DNA from: Mycetocola zhujimingii
Lineage (GTDB): Bacteria; Actinomycetota; Actinomycetes; Actinomycetales; Microbacteriaceae
Length of the DNA: 64,000 nucleotides
Reading direction: 5' to 3'
Assembly: GCF_003065425.1 (NCBI RefSeq)
Contig: NZ_CP026949.1
Span: forward strand, 1,860,001 to 1,924,000
Shown here: positions 44,290 to 53,211 of the stretch, piece after piece
How the letters are laid out: the number at the start of each line of letters is the position of its first letter
How positions within the stretch are numbered: the first letter of the stretch is position 1
Translations under genes and position numbers: made by a program
Notes under the pieces: generated by a model
Databases searched by the model: none
What the model saw: only the letters and a program-made list of their open reading frames with translations
Told to the model about the DNA's origin: nothing

Positions 44290-44335
44290 AGCGCAGGCAG
44301 ACGTTCGATGACCCGTTCATGAACTTCTCACAGCG
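44281..44335 (-). pseudogene. Third, degenerate copy of the mutM tail end
   Basis: About 55 bp match the very end of mutM again (same CGATGACC-GTTCATGAACTTCTC string). In protein, [14 protein letters not shown] mirrors the finger end [14 protein letters not shown]. The join with the second copy is at a shared CGACGCTGG. It marks an older duplication or insertion at the same place. The next 120 bp up to the HNH stop show nothing recognisable. Confidence 0.65.
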
Positions 44336-44456
44336 AACCGGAATCCGCTTGACTCGCAGACTCTGCCAATGAGCGCGGGCGTTGTGCTTAACGCAATGTT
44401 GCCCAAGCAAGGCGTGTCCAGCGCCTCGCCGCGCGTTAGAACCTGGGCAAATCCCT

Positions 44457-45455
44457 CTACGAGACTATCCTCGCGCCCTTCGAGCGGTTGCAACGCCAGC
44501 ACAGCGTCTGAAGGTTTTCGGGCGTACTGAGGCCGCCCCTAGAAACGGGCATGATGTGGTCGACCTCGAGTAACAGGTGCGGCTCATCGACCAGCGAGAC
44601 TCCGCACTGCAAACACGCGTACCGGTCGCGTTCCTTGATCTGTCCGCGAAGCCTCGCTGTCATGAGCGCGCGCTGGCCAGCAGCGGACTTCGCCCAGCGG
44701 ATTCTCTCCACCAAAACCTCGGACAGCGCCTCCAACGTCGGAGTGTTCAGCTGAATGTTGGTCGCCTGCCCCGTATTGCCCCCCGCGGACGTGTACTGAA
44801 ACTTGTAATGCGGGTATGGCACTTCGATGGGTGATAGGTGAACCCCCACCTGCTTCCAAAACTCCTCGCGGTAGTGTTTCAGAATGAACCCAGGCGGGTC
44901 GATTCGTGCCGTGATATCAGCTTCGCGTTCTCGGACGTTGGCCACAGCCTGTTCGAGCCGAGAGACGTCATCAGCGACCCGCTGAACATCGGAGAGGGTC
45001 GCCGGATCAGCCTTGATGCCGAAGTACTTCATTAGGTATTTGATTGGGTCGGCGCTCGCGTTGCGCACGACCTGCAGTGATGCGTTGTGGACGTGGGGTG
45101 CGTACTCAGCTACGTTTCGGTCGCGACGGTTGTTCCACGCAGACGTATTCTCGAACGACGCAAGGTGGGCATGCTGACCGGTTGAGGAGGCTCCCAGGTC
45201 GAACGCACCGTGCGATCGGATCTCCTGGACGTAATTCACCACGTCGTTGTGCTCGGCCACGACCGTCGCAATCTCAGTTTTCAGAGCCTGAAAGTGTTCG
45301 GATCCGAAATATCGGTTTTTGCGGATGGTGCGGATAACCGGGTTCGCGATGAGAACCAACGAGAGGGTGAGCACGAAGAAGAGACCGTCGCCTGTCGCTC
45401 CCCCAATGATGAACGGAAGCACGATTAGTAGCGTGATGAACAGCGGCTTAGGCAT
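44457..45455 (-). CDS. Membrane-anchored HNH endonuclease
   Basis: The 332-residue protein has two N-terminal hydrophobic segments (about 4-20 and 22-40), a long helical middle (about 55-200, with a [18 protein letters not shown] coiled-coil-like stretch), a Tyr/Pro-rich [17 protein letters not shown] patch and a C-terminal HNH domain. The HNH domain has [19 protein letters not shown] with the catalytic His, [17 protein letters not shown]. The ATG at 45455 with AAGGA 8 bp upstream is chosen; a TTG at 45470 is possible. Base composition appears less GC-rich than its neighbours. It lies between two direct mutM 3' copies, so it was probably acquired. Nuclease activity is likely; defence, mobility or DNA processing are all possible. 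Confidence 0.85.
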   Translation of the reverse strand: MPKPLFITLLIVLPFIIGGATGDGLFFVLTLSLVLIANPVIRTIRKNRYFGSEHFQALKTEIATVVAEHNDVVNYVQEIRSHGAFDLGASSTGQHAHLASFENTSAWNNRRDRNVAEYAPHVHNASLQVVRNASADPIKYLMKYFGIKADPATLSDVQRVADDVSRLEQAVANVREREADITARIDPPGFILKHYREEFWKQVGVHLSPIEVPYPHYKFQYTSAGGNTGQATNIQLNTPTLEALSEVLVERIRWAKSAAGQRALMTARLRGQIKERDRYACLQCGVSLVDEPHLLLEVDHIMPVSRGGLSTPENLQTLCWRCNRSKGARIVS

Positions 45456-45551
45456 TCTCTGGTCCTTCAAATGGAGCGAGCGAAGTCAACATCGAGATTC
45501 TGGCACAAGCACGACATTTATCCCTTGCAAGCATGCTGAGCGGTCGCCCAG

Positions 45552-45743
45552 TGTCGCGAACGCGTACTCAGCGCCGTCGCTGGCAGCGCGGACAGAAGTG
45601 CGATGACCGGTTCATGAACTTCTCCCGCCGCAGTGGTGTTCCACAGCGGGGACACGGCTGGCCCTGTCGCCCGTAGGCATTGAGGCTGTGGGCGAAGTAC
45701 CCGCTCGCCCCGTTCACGTTGACGTATTGCGCGTCGAAGCTGG
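45552..45743. repeat. Direct repeat, right copy (true mutM 3' end plus 16 bp)
   Basis: Together with 44098-44289 this frames the HNH gene. It covers the last codons and stop of mutM and the 12-nt TGTCGCGAACGC arm just downstream. The constant offset shows a single duplication event for the pair. Confidence 0.85.
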
Positions 45744-46464
45744 TCCCGCCCTCGGCCAGTGCCTTCTCGAGCACGGCGCGAACCTCAGCGAGCAGGAGCC
45801 CGGCTCTCCGCTTCGACAGGGAAGACGCCGGCTGCTCGTAGTGGATCTTCGCAGCCCACAGCGCCTCGTCGGCGTAGATGTTGCCGATGCCAGAGATCAG
45901 GGTCTGGTCGAGAAGCGCGCGCTTGACCCCTGTGCCCTTGCGGCCAAGGCGTTCCAGGAACCCCGCGTCGTCGAAGGCCTCATCGAGCGGATCCCGTGCG
46001 ATATGGGCCACCTGGCTTGGTACGCGCGCCGGCCCTTGGGCAGCACCGGAGAAACCACCGGGACGACCGTCCGGCGTAGGCAGCAGGGTGTCGACAGCCA
46101 TCCCGCCGAAGATGCGCTGGTCGACGAAATTGACGAGGAGTTCACCGTGGTCTGGCGACTCGATGCCGATGCGAATACGTGTCAGCCGGTCGTCGGTCCC
46201 CGGCGAACGCAGCAGCATCTGCCCGCTCATGCCGAGATGGGTGACGAGCGCGGTGTCGTCATCGAGCGGAAACCACAGGAACTTGCCACGACGCGTCGCG
46301 GCGAGGATCCGCCGTCCCTCGAGCAGGTCGACGAAGACCCCGGATGCCGCCGGGTGGCGTTTGAGGCTCCTCGCGTCGAGAACGTCGACGCTCGTGATCA
46401 GCGCACGGGTGACGGCGGGCTCGAGGCCGGCTCGCACCACCTCGACCTCAGGAAGCTCGGGCAC
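45568..46464 (-). CDS. mutM: Formamidopyrimidine-DNA glycosylase MutM (Fpg)
   Basis: Excises 8-oxoguanine and opened purines. The 298-residue protein starts with GTG and PELPEVEVVRAGLEP (Pro2, Glu3), has RRGKFLWFPL with the essential Lys, LDQTLISGIGNIYADEALW for the H2TH and a zinc finger with CPRC near 272 and CPRC near 292. The length is slightly long for the family. It overlaps rnc by 17 bp, as in other actinobacteria. Its 3' end has been copied at least twice downstream, but this gene itself is intact. Confidence 0.97.
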   Translation of the reverse strand: MPELPEVEVVRAGLEPAVTRALITSVDVLDARSLKRHPAASGVFVDLLEGRRILAATRRGKFLWFPLDDDTALVTHLGMSGQMLLRSPGTDDRLTRIRIGIESPDHGELLVNFVDQRIFGGMAVDTLLPTPDGRPGGFSGAAQGPARVPSQVAHIARDPLDEAFDDAGFLERLGRKGTGVKRALLDQTLISGIGNIYADEALWAAKIHYEQPASSLSKRRAGLLLAEVRAVLEKALAEGGTSFDAQYVNVNGASGYFAHSLNAYGRQGQPCPRCGTPLRREKFMNRSSHFCPRCQRRR

Positions 46465-47152
46465 TCAGCTCGGTCCATGCGCTCAACGCTGCCGCCATTT
46501 CGGCGTGTTTCTTGCTCGAGCCCTCACCGACCGCGGTCGCGAGAGTGCCCACGGTCACCGTGGCGACGAACATCCGGTTGTGATCCGGCCCGGACGCTTC
46601 GATCTCGTAGACAGGGGCCGGAGCGTTGAGGCGTGCAGCGACTTCCTGCAGGCTCGTCTTCGGGTCCATCGCCGCGCCGAACCGTGCCGGGTCCTCCAGG
46701 AGCGGCTCGACCAGTCGCAGCACAAGTGCGGAGGCGGTCTCGAGGCCCTGGTCAAGGTACACGGCGCCGATGAGCGCTTCCATCGTGTCGGCCAGGATCG
46801 AGGCCTTGTCGCGGCCGCCCGTAAGTTCTTCGCCCCTGCCGAGCCGGAGATGGGGGCCGAGGCCGATGGTTCTCGCGATCTCAGCGAGCGCAACGGTGGA
46901 GACGACGCTCGCGCGCATCTTTGCGAGTGCGCCCTCGGGCAGCTCCGGGTTCTCCCGGTACAGCTTCTGGGTGACGCTCAGTCCGAGCACCGAATCGCCG
47001 AGGAACTCGAGGCGTTCGTTGTGCGGGATGCCGCCGTTTTCGTACGCAAAAGAGCGGTGTGTGAGCGCATGCTCCAACACCGCTTCGTTAAGCGACACAC
47101 CGAGGGCCGCCAGTAGCGACCCTCGGTCTGTCGTGCTGTCTGTTACCGACAC
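46448..47152 (-). CDS. rnc: Ribonuclease III
   Basis: Cuts double-stranded RNA in rRNA and mRNA processing. The 234-residue protein has the signature NERLEFLGDSVLGL (about 41-54), the second acidic site ADTMEALIGAVYLDQG near 112 and a C-terminal double-stranded RNA-binding domain (about 160-230, GEGSSKKHAEMAAA). It overlaps mutM and follows rpmF by 35 bp. Confidence 0.96.
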   Translation of the reverse strand: MSVTDSTTDRGSLLAALGVSLNEAVLEHALTHRSFAYENGGIPHNERLEFLGDSVLGLSVTQKLYRENPELPEGALAKMRASVVSTVALAEIARTIGLGPHLRLGRGEELTGGRDKASILADTMEALIGAVYLDQGLETASALVLRLVEPLLEDPARFGAAMDPKTSLQEVAARLNAPAPVYEIEASGPDHNRMFVATVTVGTLATAVGEGSSKKHAEMAAALSAWTELSARAS

Positions 47153-47187
47153 TTCTCAGCCTTCGGTCTCAGCGAGCGAAGGGCTGA

Positions 47188-47391
47188 CTAAACGTCGGCG
47201 ACCTTGCGGCCCTTGTATTCCATGAAGAGCGCGGTGCCGGCGGAGTCTTCGACGACCTTGGCACGGTGCGGAAGGCTGTACGTAACCTTGCCGTTCTCGA
47301 CCGTCTTCACCAGGGTGGGGGCTTCAGCCTTCCACTGCGCACGGCGTGCACGGGTGGAGGCTCGTGACATTTTCCGCTTCGGAACAGCCAT
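47188..47391 (-). CDS. rpmF: 50S ribosomal protein L32
   Basis: A 67-residue basic protein, [22 protein letters not shown], typical for L32. The zinc-type Cys pairs of some L32 forms are missing, so it is the non-zinc type. It follows DUF177 with a 3-bp gap, the very common YceD-rpmF pair, and precedes rnc. Confidence 0.95.
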   Translation of the reverse strand: MAVPKRKMSRASTRARRAQWKAEAPTLVKTVENGKVTYSLPHRAKVVEDSAGTALFMEYKGRKVADV

Positions 47392-47394
47392 GAC

Positions 47395-47955
47395 TTATCT
47401 CTCTTCTTTGCTTGGAGCATCCGAGTTGTCGGAGCTTGGGTCTTGGGAGAACCCGGCGAGCGCGGACCAGCGAGGATCCAGATGCTCTTGGGGTTTTCTA
47501 TCCGGGTTATCTGCCAGTCGCTCGCCGGTCTCTGGGTCGAGTCCGGGGCAATCTGGCCGGCATACCGGCTGAAACGGCAGTGATAAAACCACTGCGTCTC
47601 TGATCAGAGGTTCAAGATCCACATGGTCATTGTGAACCTCTAGGTCAGAAGCTTCTTCACCAGAGTACGCGAAAAGCTCCTGAAACTCGACTTGGACGCT
47701 CTGGGAGATGTCAATCAGGCATCTTCCGCACTCTCCGGTCGCAACAGTTTCGGCTTCGGCAGTAACGAGGATCCCCTCGTGAACCGACTCAAGGCGGACT
47801 CGTTCGTAAACCGGGGTTCCCTGAGTGACGGCGATGAGGCCGGCGCCCCAGGTCTCCGGAGCGTCGACCGTGATGTCGCGTTCCTGCATTTCACCCGGTC
47901 GCCGTATGAGGTCGCGGACGTTCACCGCGAATGGCAGTTTGGTGTATTTGGTCAC
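47395..47955 (-). CDS. DUF177/YceD family protein
   Basis: The 186-residue protein has the conserved Cys regions GECGRCLIDI (about 77-86) and PVCRPDCPGLDPETGERL (about 131-148). The family accompanies rpmF almost everywhere and is needed for 23S rRNA maturation or accumulation in some organisms. It is 9 bp downstream of the TgpA-type gene, so the whole coaD-to-mutM run could be one long transcript. Confidence 0.93.
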   Translation of the reverse strand: MTKYTKLPFAVNVRDLIRRPGEMQERDITVDAPETWGAGLIAVTQGTPVYERVRLESVHEGILVTAEAETVATGECGRCLIDISQSVQVEFQELFAYSGEEASDLEVHNDHVDLEPLIRDAVVLSLPFQPVCRPDCPGLDPETGERLADNPDRKPQEHLDPRWSALAGFSQDPSSDNSDAPSKEER

Positions 47956-47964
47956 CGAGAAATT

Positions 47965-50283
47965 CTACAGTGACCTTGGCACGCCCGCTGAGCGTCTGCT
48001 GGGTGTTGGGTGCAGAACGGATGCCGGCGCAAGCGTCGCGCGTAACCGTACGGGCAGCGTCGACGCCGTGGCCATCGCCCTCGTGATCCGTTCGACATCG
48101 GCCGCGAGCGCCTCGCCCGCGCTCGGGTCGGCGCGAGCCGAGAATCTGAGCCGCTCGACGCTGCCGAGCAGGCGATCGAGCGCCTCGGCGTCTGATCCGG
48201 TGAGCGCGACTGACCGGGTGAGCTGCGCCGCGAATCCGCGTGGGGTCTCGGTGACATTCGCTCCGATGCCGAAATCGAGCGCCGTCTCGCTCACCTCCTG
48301 CCAGGCGTCGATGGGGCCGGCGCGTCCCGCTCTGAGCGCGCGGAACCGGCGGCGACGTCGCAGGCCTCTGGCCACGCCGGGGAACCCGACGATGGCGAGA
48401 ATGACGGCGCCGAGGGCGGCGATGATTCCCACCGGCGGTGCGGAATCGGCCTGTGCCGAACCGGCGGGTGTTGTCGGCGCCTGCTCGACCGGGGCGCGCT
48501 CCTGCGCATTCCGGTTGCCGGAGTCGAGGTCATTGGGATTTGCCGTTGGGCTGCCCGTCGCCACCGACACTGCATAGTCCGGAACGAAACCCCGCCCCGG
48601 CGTCGGTTCGAACGGAACCCAGCCGATGCCGGTGAAATACAACTCTGGCCAGGAGTGCAGGTCATCGGTCGCGACTGCGTAGTTGCGCCGCTCCCCCACA
48701 CTCCCCACCCTGTCGCCGGGCAGGTACCCGAGCGACACCCGTGCCGGAATGCCGAGCACCCGCGCCATGATGGCCATGGCAGAGGCGTAATGGACGCAAT
48801 ACCCGCTTTTCTTCTCGAGGAACCGGGCGATGACGTCGAAGCCGTCGCCGTCATAGCCATCGTCGACGGGGGCCTCAATGGAGTAGGTGAAGTCGGTACT
48901 CCGCAGGTATTGCTGGAGCGCAAACGCCCGGTCGAACCCGTTTGTCGACTGCCCTGCAATCTGGGCAGCGGTATCCGTAATGATCGGGGGGATGTCGTCA
49001 GGCAGTTCGAGGAACCGGCTGACGTTATCCGGGTAGTCACCGGGTGCGGCGATCAGTTGCTCCCGCGTCGGCTTGATCAGCACGCTCTCGGCGATGTAGG
49101 TCTGCCCGCTCGCACTCGACAGGCGGCTGGAGAGCGTGAGCCCATCCACGTCCCACGACCACCGCCCCGAGAGACCGGCGACGCGAACGCTGGGGAACGG
49201 AACGGGAACCCACGGCGCAACCATGGCGGCGACATCGACCGTCGTGGTCGTCGGCTCCGTCGCCACGTCACTGGACAGCCCTGGCACCTCGACCATGAGG
49301 TCTGGTTCGTTGACCACCCGTTCGCTCGAACGGCTCGACGACCACGTGGTCCCGTCGAACTGGTCGAGAGTGAGCAAGCGGAAGTACAGGGATTCATCTG
49401 TCGTCGTCGTGTAGGTGAACTGACGGGCGCCACCCGGGCGCCGGAGGTCTTTGCCGAGATCGACGAGCGGACTCACACCGCGACCGAATGTCGAACCCCC
49501 CGTCGCCTGGAAGAGGCTCTCACCGTTGTAGCCGGGGGCGACCGCTGCCGCGAGCAGTGCGCCGATGACCGCGAACGCTCCGATGCCGAGCATGCCTTTC
49601 GGATGCCGCGCTGCCGACTGGCGCACCCGCGTATCCGCCGCGAGGAGAACAAGATAGGCGGCGGCACACAGGGCGAGCGCGACAAGGTTGACCTCGCCGA
49701 TAACGAAACCGGGAACCAGTGCAATGGCCACGACCGGAATTCCGACGAGCGCCGGCATCCGGCTGACGATCGCGAGCAGGTCGCTGAGTAAAGCGAATGC
49801 ACCGGCTCCCACCGCGAGGACGAAGAGGATTCCGACGTCGGCGTTTGCCGGGGTGCCCTGTCGACTGATCGAGCGGAAGCCATCCGACGTCAGTTCACGG
49901 AAGGTCTCGACGGTGTCCCAGGTGGGGACCACGAGGGCGAGCGCGGTATCCGGAGCGAAAAAGAGGACCAGCATGGCGAGCCAGACCACAACGCCGACGA
50001 GCCACCCGATGCCCGTCCTGGCACCGAGCGCGCGAGCCGTTGCTGCTGAGCAGAGAATGACGACTCCGAGCATGGCGATACTCAGCCACCACGAAGCGCC
50101 GCTGAGGAGCGGGGACAGTGTGGAAATGGCGACGGTGTAGACCAGCAGGGTCGCAAGGCTCATCGGCCAGAGGTCGCCGCCCGTCCTCCGCCTGGCCGCC
50201 TGGCCGCGGCCCGGCTGGCGTCCGGTCGCCGTCGCCGGCTGCGGCGCCGCCGGACGCCGGGGCGCTGTCTTAGTTCCCGACAC
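47965..50283 (-). CDS. TgpA-like membrane protein with transglutaminase domain
   Basis: The 772-residue protein has an N-terminal set of six or so membrane segments (about 38-220), an extracytoplasmic stretch with a transglutaminase-like core and one more membrane segment near 610-630 followed by a cytoplasmic tail. The Cys lies in KSGYCVHYASAMAIMARVLG (about 492), the His in DDLHSWPELYF (about 540), and WVPFEPTPG occupies the third site with Glu where others have Asp. It is coupled to the DUF58 gene by a 14-bp overlap and forms the common MoxR-DUF58-TgpA trio. The physiological role is unknown. Confidence 0.9.
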   Translation of the reverse strand: MSGTKTAPRRPAAPQPATATGRQPGRGQAARRRTGGDLWPMSLATLLVYTVAISTLSPLLSGASWWLSIAMLGVVILCSAATARALGARTGIGWLVGVVVWLAMLVLFFAPDTALALVVPTWDTVETFRELTSDGFRSISRQGTPANADVGILFVLAVGAGAFALLSDLLAIVSRMPALVGIPVVAIALVPGFVIGEVNLVALALCAAAYLVLLAADTRVRQSAARHPKGMLGIGAFAVIGALLAAAVAPGYNGESLFQATGGSTFGRGVSPLVDLGKDLRRPGGARQFTYTTTTDESLYFRLLTLDQFDGTTWSSSRSSERVVNEPDLMVEVPGLSSDVATEPTTTTVDVAAMVAPWVPVPFPSVRVAGLSGRWSWDVDGLTLSSRLSSASGQTYIAESVLIKPTREQLIAAPGDYPDNVSRFLELPDDIPPIITDTAAQIAGQSTNGFDRAFALQQYLRSTDFTYSIEAPVDDGYDGDGFDVIARFLEKKSGYCVHYASAMAIMARVLGIPARVSLGYLPGDRVGSVGERRNYAVATDDLHSWPELYFTGIGWVPFEPTPGRGFVPDYAVSVATGSPTANPNDLDSGNRNAQERAPVEQAPTTPAGSAQADSAPPVGIIAALGAVILAIVGFPGVARGLRRRRRFRALRAGRAGPIDAWQEVSETALDFGIGANVTETPRGFAAQLTRSVALTGSDAEALDRLLGSVERLRFSARADPSAGEALAADVERITRAMATASTLPVRLRATLAPASVLHPTPSRRSAGVPRSL

Positions 50284-51610
50284 GGTCGCGACCCCCCTTG
50301 CCCGTCTGCCCTCCGGCCGCTCCGAACGCCACGAGAGACCAGGCCTCGACGACCGGAGTGCGCTCGGTCAACTGTGCGGTTCGCCACCCGGCGTCGCCGA
50401 GCACCTGGGCCTCGGTCGAGTCGGCGTTTCGCAGCTGGCGCTCGTCCTGAGTGATGAAAGCGACGGCTGGCGCTGCGTTGATCTTCATCGCGGCCAGCCG
50501 CCTGGCACCGGTGGGCGATACGTGCCCGAGAACCGCGAAGACGGGCATCACCTTTCCGGTTCTCCTGATCACCGTGCCGAGGCCGGCTGTGGCGTCGTAA
50601 CCGTCCCGAACGGGATGGCGCTGTGTTTCAGCGAGGGTATCCAGCAGGGCGGGCGCAGCGCCTGGTTCGAACCGTGAGATCCGGTATGGCGAGGCCCCGT
50701 CGGCGTTCGAGACAGCATCCGTCGCCGATTCGATGAGCGAGAGCTGGTAGCCCGCATCGAGGAGATGTACGCCGAGCGATGCAGCCAGCTCGACCATGCG
50801 TTCGAAGTGGGCGTCGGAGGTGGCACCGTTCGCCTCTCCCCTGCCGGCGAGTGCGGTGTCGAGCACAATGGCCGCCTCCGGGTCCCCCTGGCGCTCCTCC
50901 TGCCTCACCATGAGTTCGCCCCTGCGGGCCGTTTGGCTCCAGTGCACGCGACGCAGCGAATCGCCCGTGCGGTACTCACGCGCGATGAGTTCGTCCGCGC
51001 GGTGGGCCGCGAAGTGATTCAGCTCGTGACGGACGCCATCACCGCTCGCGTTCGCGAGCCCCGCGTTGGCGAGGACACTGACGCGGGGAGTGATCGAAAT
51101 CTCCCTCGAACCGGCGATCGCCCGTTCGGCCACAACGAGGCCGAACGGATCACCGTGGGTCACCCACAGTGGCCCGATCGGGTACCGTCCACGGCGCGAC
51201 GACCTGAGTTCGTATTCGAGGTCGGCGGAATACCCTCGCCCGGGTTGCCACCTGCCGCGCGGCAGTTCGCCGGTCGGGGTGCGTCCGAACGCCGCTGGTA
51301 CCTGCTCCGTCCAGACGGTCACAGTCTCCAGGTCCGTCTTCGATGTCACTCTCGTGTGCACCAGGGCCGGCTCGCCGACCATCACGCTCGGTGGCGAGAA
51401 CGAGCGAACAGCGGTGAGCCTTGGCCTGTGACCGTGGACGTAAACAACGCTGCCCGCAAACAGCAGCACCAGGAACGCTGAAAGGTAGAGGCCTTCCCTC
51501 CTGTCGATGAGGGTCGCACCGACGAGGACAGCACCAGCGGTGAGAAGCACACTCCAGCCGCGCCTCGTGGGCCTGACGGCCCGCGAACTCCCACGGCTGG
51601 GCGTCGGCAT
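50270..51610 (-). CDS. DUF58 domain protein
   Basis: The 446-residue protein has two membrane segments near the start (about 18-55), a beta-rich region and the DUF58 block with AREYRTGDSLRRVHWSQTARRGELMVRQEE (split, about 207-236). This is a vWA-like fold often lacking a full metal site. It is a partner of MoxR-type ATPases. Its ATG follows the moxR stop directly (TGACATG), and its end overlaps the TgpA-type gene. Confidence 0.9.
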   Translation of the reverse strand: MPTPSRGSSRAVRPTRRGWSVLLTAGAVLVGATLIDRREGLYLSAFLVLLFAGSVVYVHGHRPRLTAVRSFSPPSVMVGEPALVHTRVTSKTDLETVTVWTEQVPAAFGRTPTGELPRGRWQPGRGYSADLEYELRSSRRGRYPIGPLWVTHGDPFGLVVAERAIAGSREISITPRVSVLANAGLANASGDGVRHELNHFAAHRADELIAREYRTGDSLRRVHWSQTARRGELMVRQEERQGDPEAAIVLDTALAGRGEANGATSDAHFERMVELAASLGVHLLDAGYQLSLIESATDAVSNADGASPYRISRFEPGAAPALLDTLAETQRHPVRDGYDATAGLGTVIRRTGKVMPVFAVLGHVSPTGARRLAAMKINAAPAVAFITQDERQLRNADSTEAQVLGDAGWRTAQLTERTPVVEAWSLVAFGAAGGQTGKGGRDRVGN

Positions 51611-51611
51611 G

Positions 51612-52646
51612 TCAGGTCCCGGTGTTGCGTGACGGTGGCACGGCCGTCTCGTCGACGATGCCGTCGATGATGTCGCGGATGAGTTCGTCGGTGTGCTGGT
51701 GGTTGCCGAGAGCCCTGCTCGTTGGCATCAGGCGATGGCCGAGCACAGCGTTCGCGAGCGCGTCGATGTCGTCGGGAAGAACGAAATCCCTGCCCTCGAC
51801 GAGCGCGAAGCTCTTCGCGGCCCGCACGAGCTGGAGCGTGGCGCGCGGGCTCCCCCCGAGTCTGATGTCGGGGTGCTCACGGGTCGCCCGCAGGATCCGG
51901 ACCGCGTACTCCTTGACGGCATCCGAGACATAGACCTCCCGAACGCTCGCCATCAGGCGCTGAACAGCGGCCGCCGAGACGACGGGTTCGAGATCGGCGA
52001 GCGGATTCGTGACGTTCCGCGAAGCGAGCATGCTGAGCTCGGCGGACTCGTCGGGGTAGCCCATGGAAATACGCGCCATGAACCTGTCCCGCTGGGCCTC
52101 CGGGAGTGCGTACGTTCCTTCCATCTCGATCGGGTTCTGTGTCGCGATCACGGTAAACGGCGTGGCCAGATGGTAGGTCGTCCCGTCCACGGTGACCTGG
52201 CGCTCCTCCATGCACTCGAGCAGGGCCGACTGTGTTTTTGGCGACGCCCTGTTGATCTCGTCGCCGATCACGATGTTCGCGAAGACCGCTCCCGGCTTGA
52301 ACTCAAACCGCCGCTCGGCCTGGTTGTACACGGAGATTCCGGTCACGTCACTCGGCAGGAGATCCGGCGTGAACTGGATGCGGCTCACCGTCGCCGTGAT
52401 CGACCTGGCGAGCGCTTTCGCCAGCATCGTCTTGCCGACGCCAGGTACATCCTCGATGAGCAGGTGCCCTTCGGCGAGGAGAACGGTGAGCGCTGTCCGC
52501 ACTACCTGGTGCTTCCCATCGATGACCGACTCGACGTTGCGGATGATGTCGGAGGCGACGCGATGCGCCTCACCGATGTCGAAACCCGGGGTCTCTTCGA
52601 CGGCCGTGGCCTGGCCGTCGGTCGCCGACGTCGGGAACGAAGTCAT
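51612..52646 (-). CDS. MoxR-family AAA+ ATPase
   Basis: The 344-residue chaperone-like ATPase has Walker [19 protein letters not shown] (about 78-95), Walker [20 protein letters not shown] (about 130-148) and the sensor [18 protein letters not shown]. The family remodels or inserts metal into vWA partners, here presumably the DUF58 protein next to it. Its start overlaps the coaD stop by 4 bp. Confidence 0.94.
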   Translation of the reverse strand: MTSFPTSATDGQATAVEETPGFDIGEAHRVASDIIRNVESVIDGKHQVVRTALTVLLAEGHLLIEDVPGVGKTMLAKALARSITATVSRIQFTPDLLPSDVTGISVYNQAERRFEFKPGAVFANIVIGDEINRASPKTQSALLECMEERQVTVDGTTYHLATPFTVIATQNPIEMEGTYALPEAQRDRFMARISMGYPDESAELSMLASRNVTNPLADLEPVVSAAAVQRLMASVREVYVSDAVKEYAVRILRATREHPDIRLGGSPRATLQLVRAAKSFALVEGRDFVLPDDIDALANAVLGHRLMPTSRALGNHQHTDELIRDIIDGIVDETAVPPSRNTGT

Positions 52647-53125
52647 GATCGCTGGAGGAACCGTGTGACTGCCGCCGGCACGTACGGGCTGACATCCCCG
52701 CCGAGGGAGGACACCTGTCGAACGAGCGAGCTCGACACGTGGGCGTGGGCCGGGTCAGGCAGCATGAACACTGTCTCAACGCCGGCGAGGTGACGGTTGA
52801 CGATGGCCATCGGCGTTTCGTAGGCCACGTCGACCTGTGAACGGATGCCTTTCACCAGGACCGAAGCGCCGACGTCCGTCGCGTAGTCCACGAGAAGGCC
52901 GACGCTCCACGACGCCACCACGATCTTTCCCGCTATCCCGGCGTCACGAATGGACTCCTCGAGGAGAGCGACGCGCTCCGAGATCGGGAGGAGGGCCACC
53001 TTCGACGGGTTGTGCACGACGAGCACGTGGAGTTCGTCGAACAGGCCGGCTGCCCTCTCGATCACATCGAGATGCCCCAGGGTGACGGGGTCAAACGAGC
53101 CTGGAACGACGGCGATCCTCTGCAT
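52643..53125 (-). CDS. coaD: Phosphopantetheine adenylyltransferase CoaD
   Basis: Penultimate step of coenzyme A synthesis. The 160-residue nucleotidyltransferase has [17 protein letters not shown] (8-24; the T/HxGH motif) and VSSSLVRQV (the ISSTxVR motif) near 130. The length is normal. It overlaps moxR by 4 bp and lies 86 bp after recG. Its usual partner rsmD is near but is on the other strand, beyond recG. Confidence 0.96.
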   Translation of the reverse strand: MQRIAVVPGSFDPVTLGHLDVIERAAGLFDELHVLVVHNPSKVALLPISERVALLEESIRDAGIAGKIVVASWSVGLLVDYATDVGASVLVKGIRSQVDVAYETPMAIVNRHLAGVETVFMLPDPAHAHVSSSLVRQVSSLGGDVSPYVPAAVTRFLQRS

Positions 53126-53211
53126 GGGCTCAGCCTACCGGCACACACAAGAGTCACGGCCAGTCCCCCAGACAATCCGCAGTGACGAGCCCCGATTCGC
53201 CGCGACGGTTC

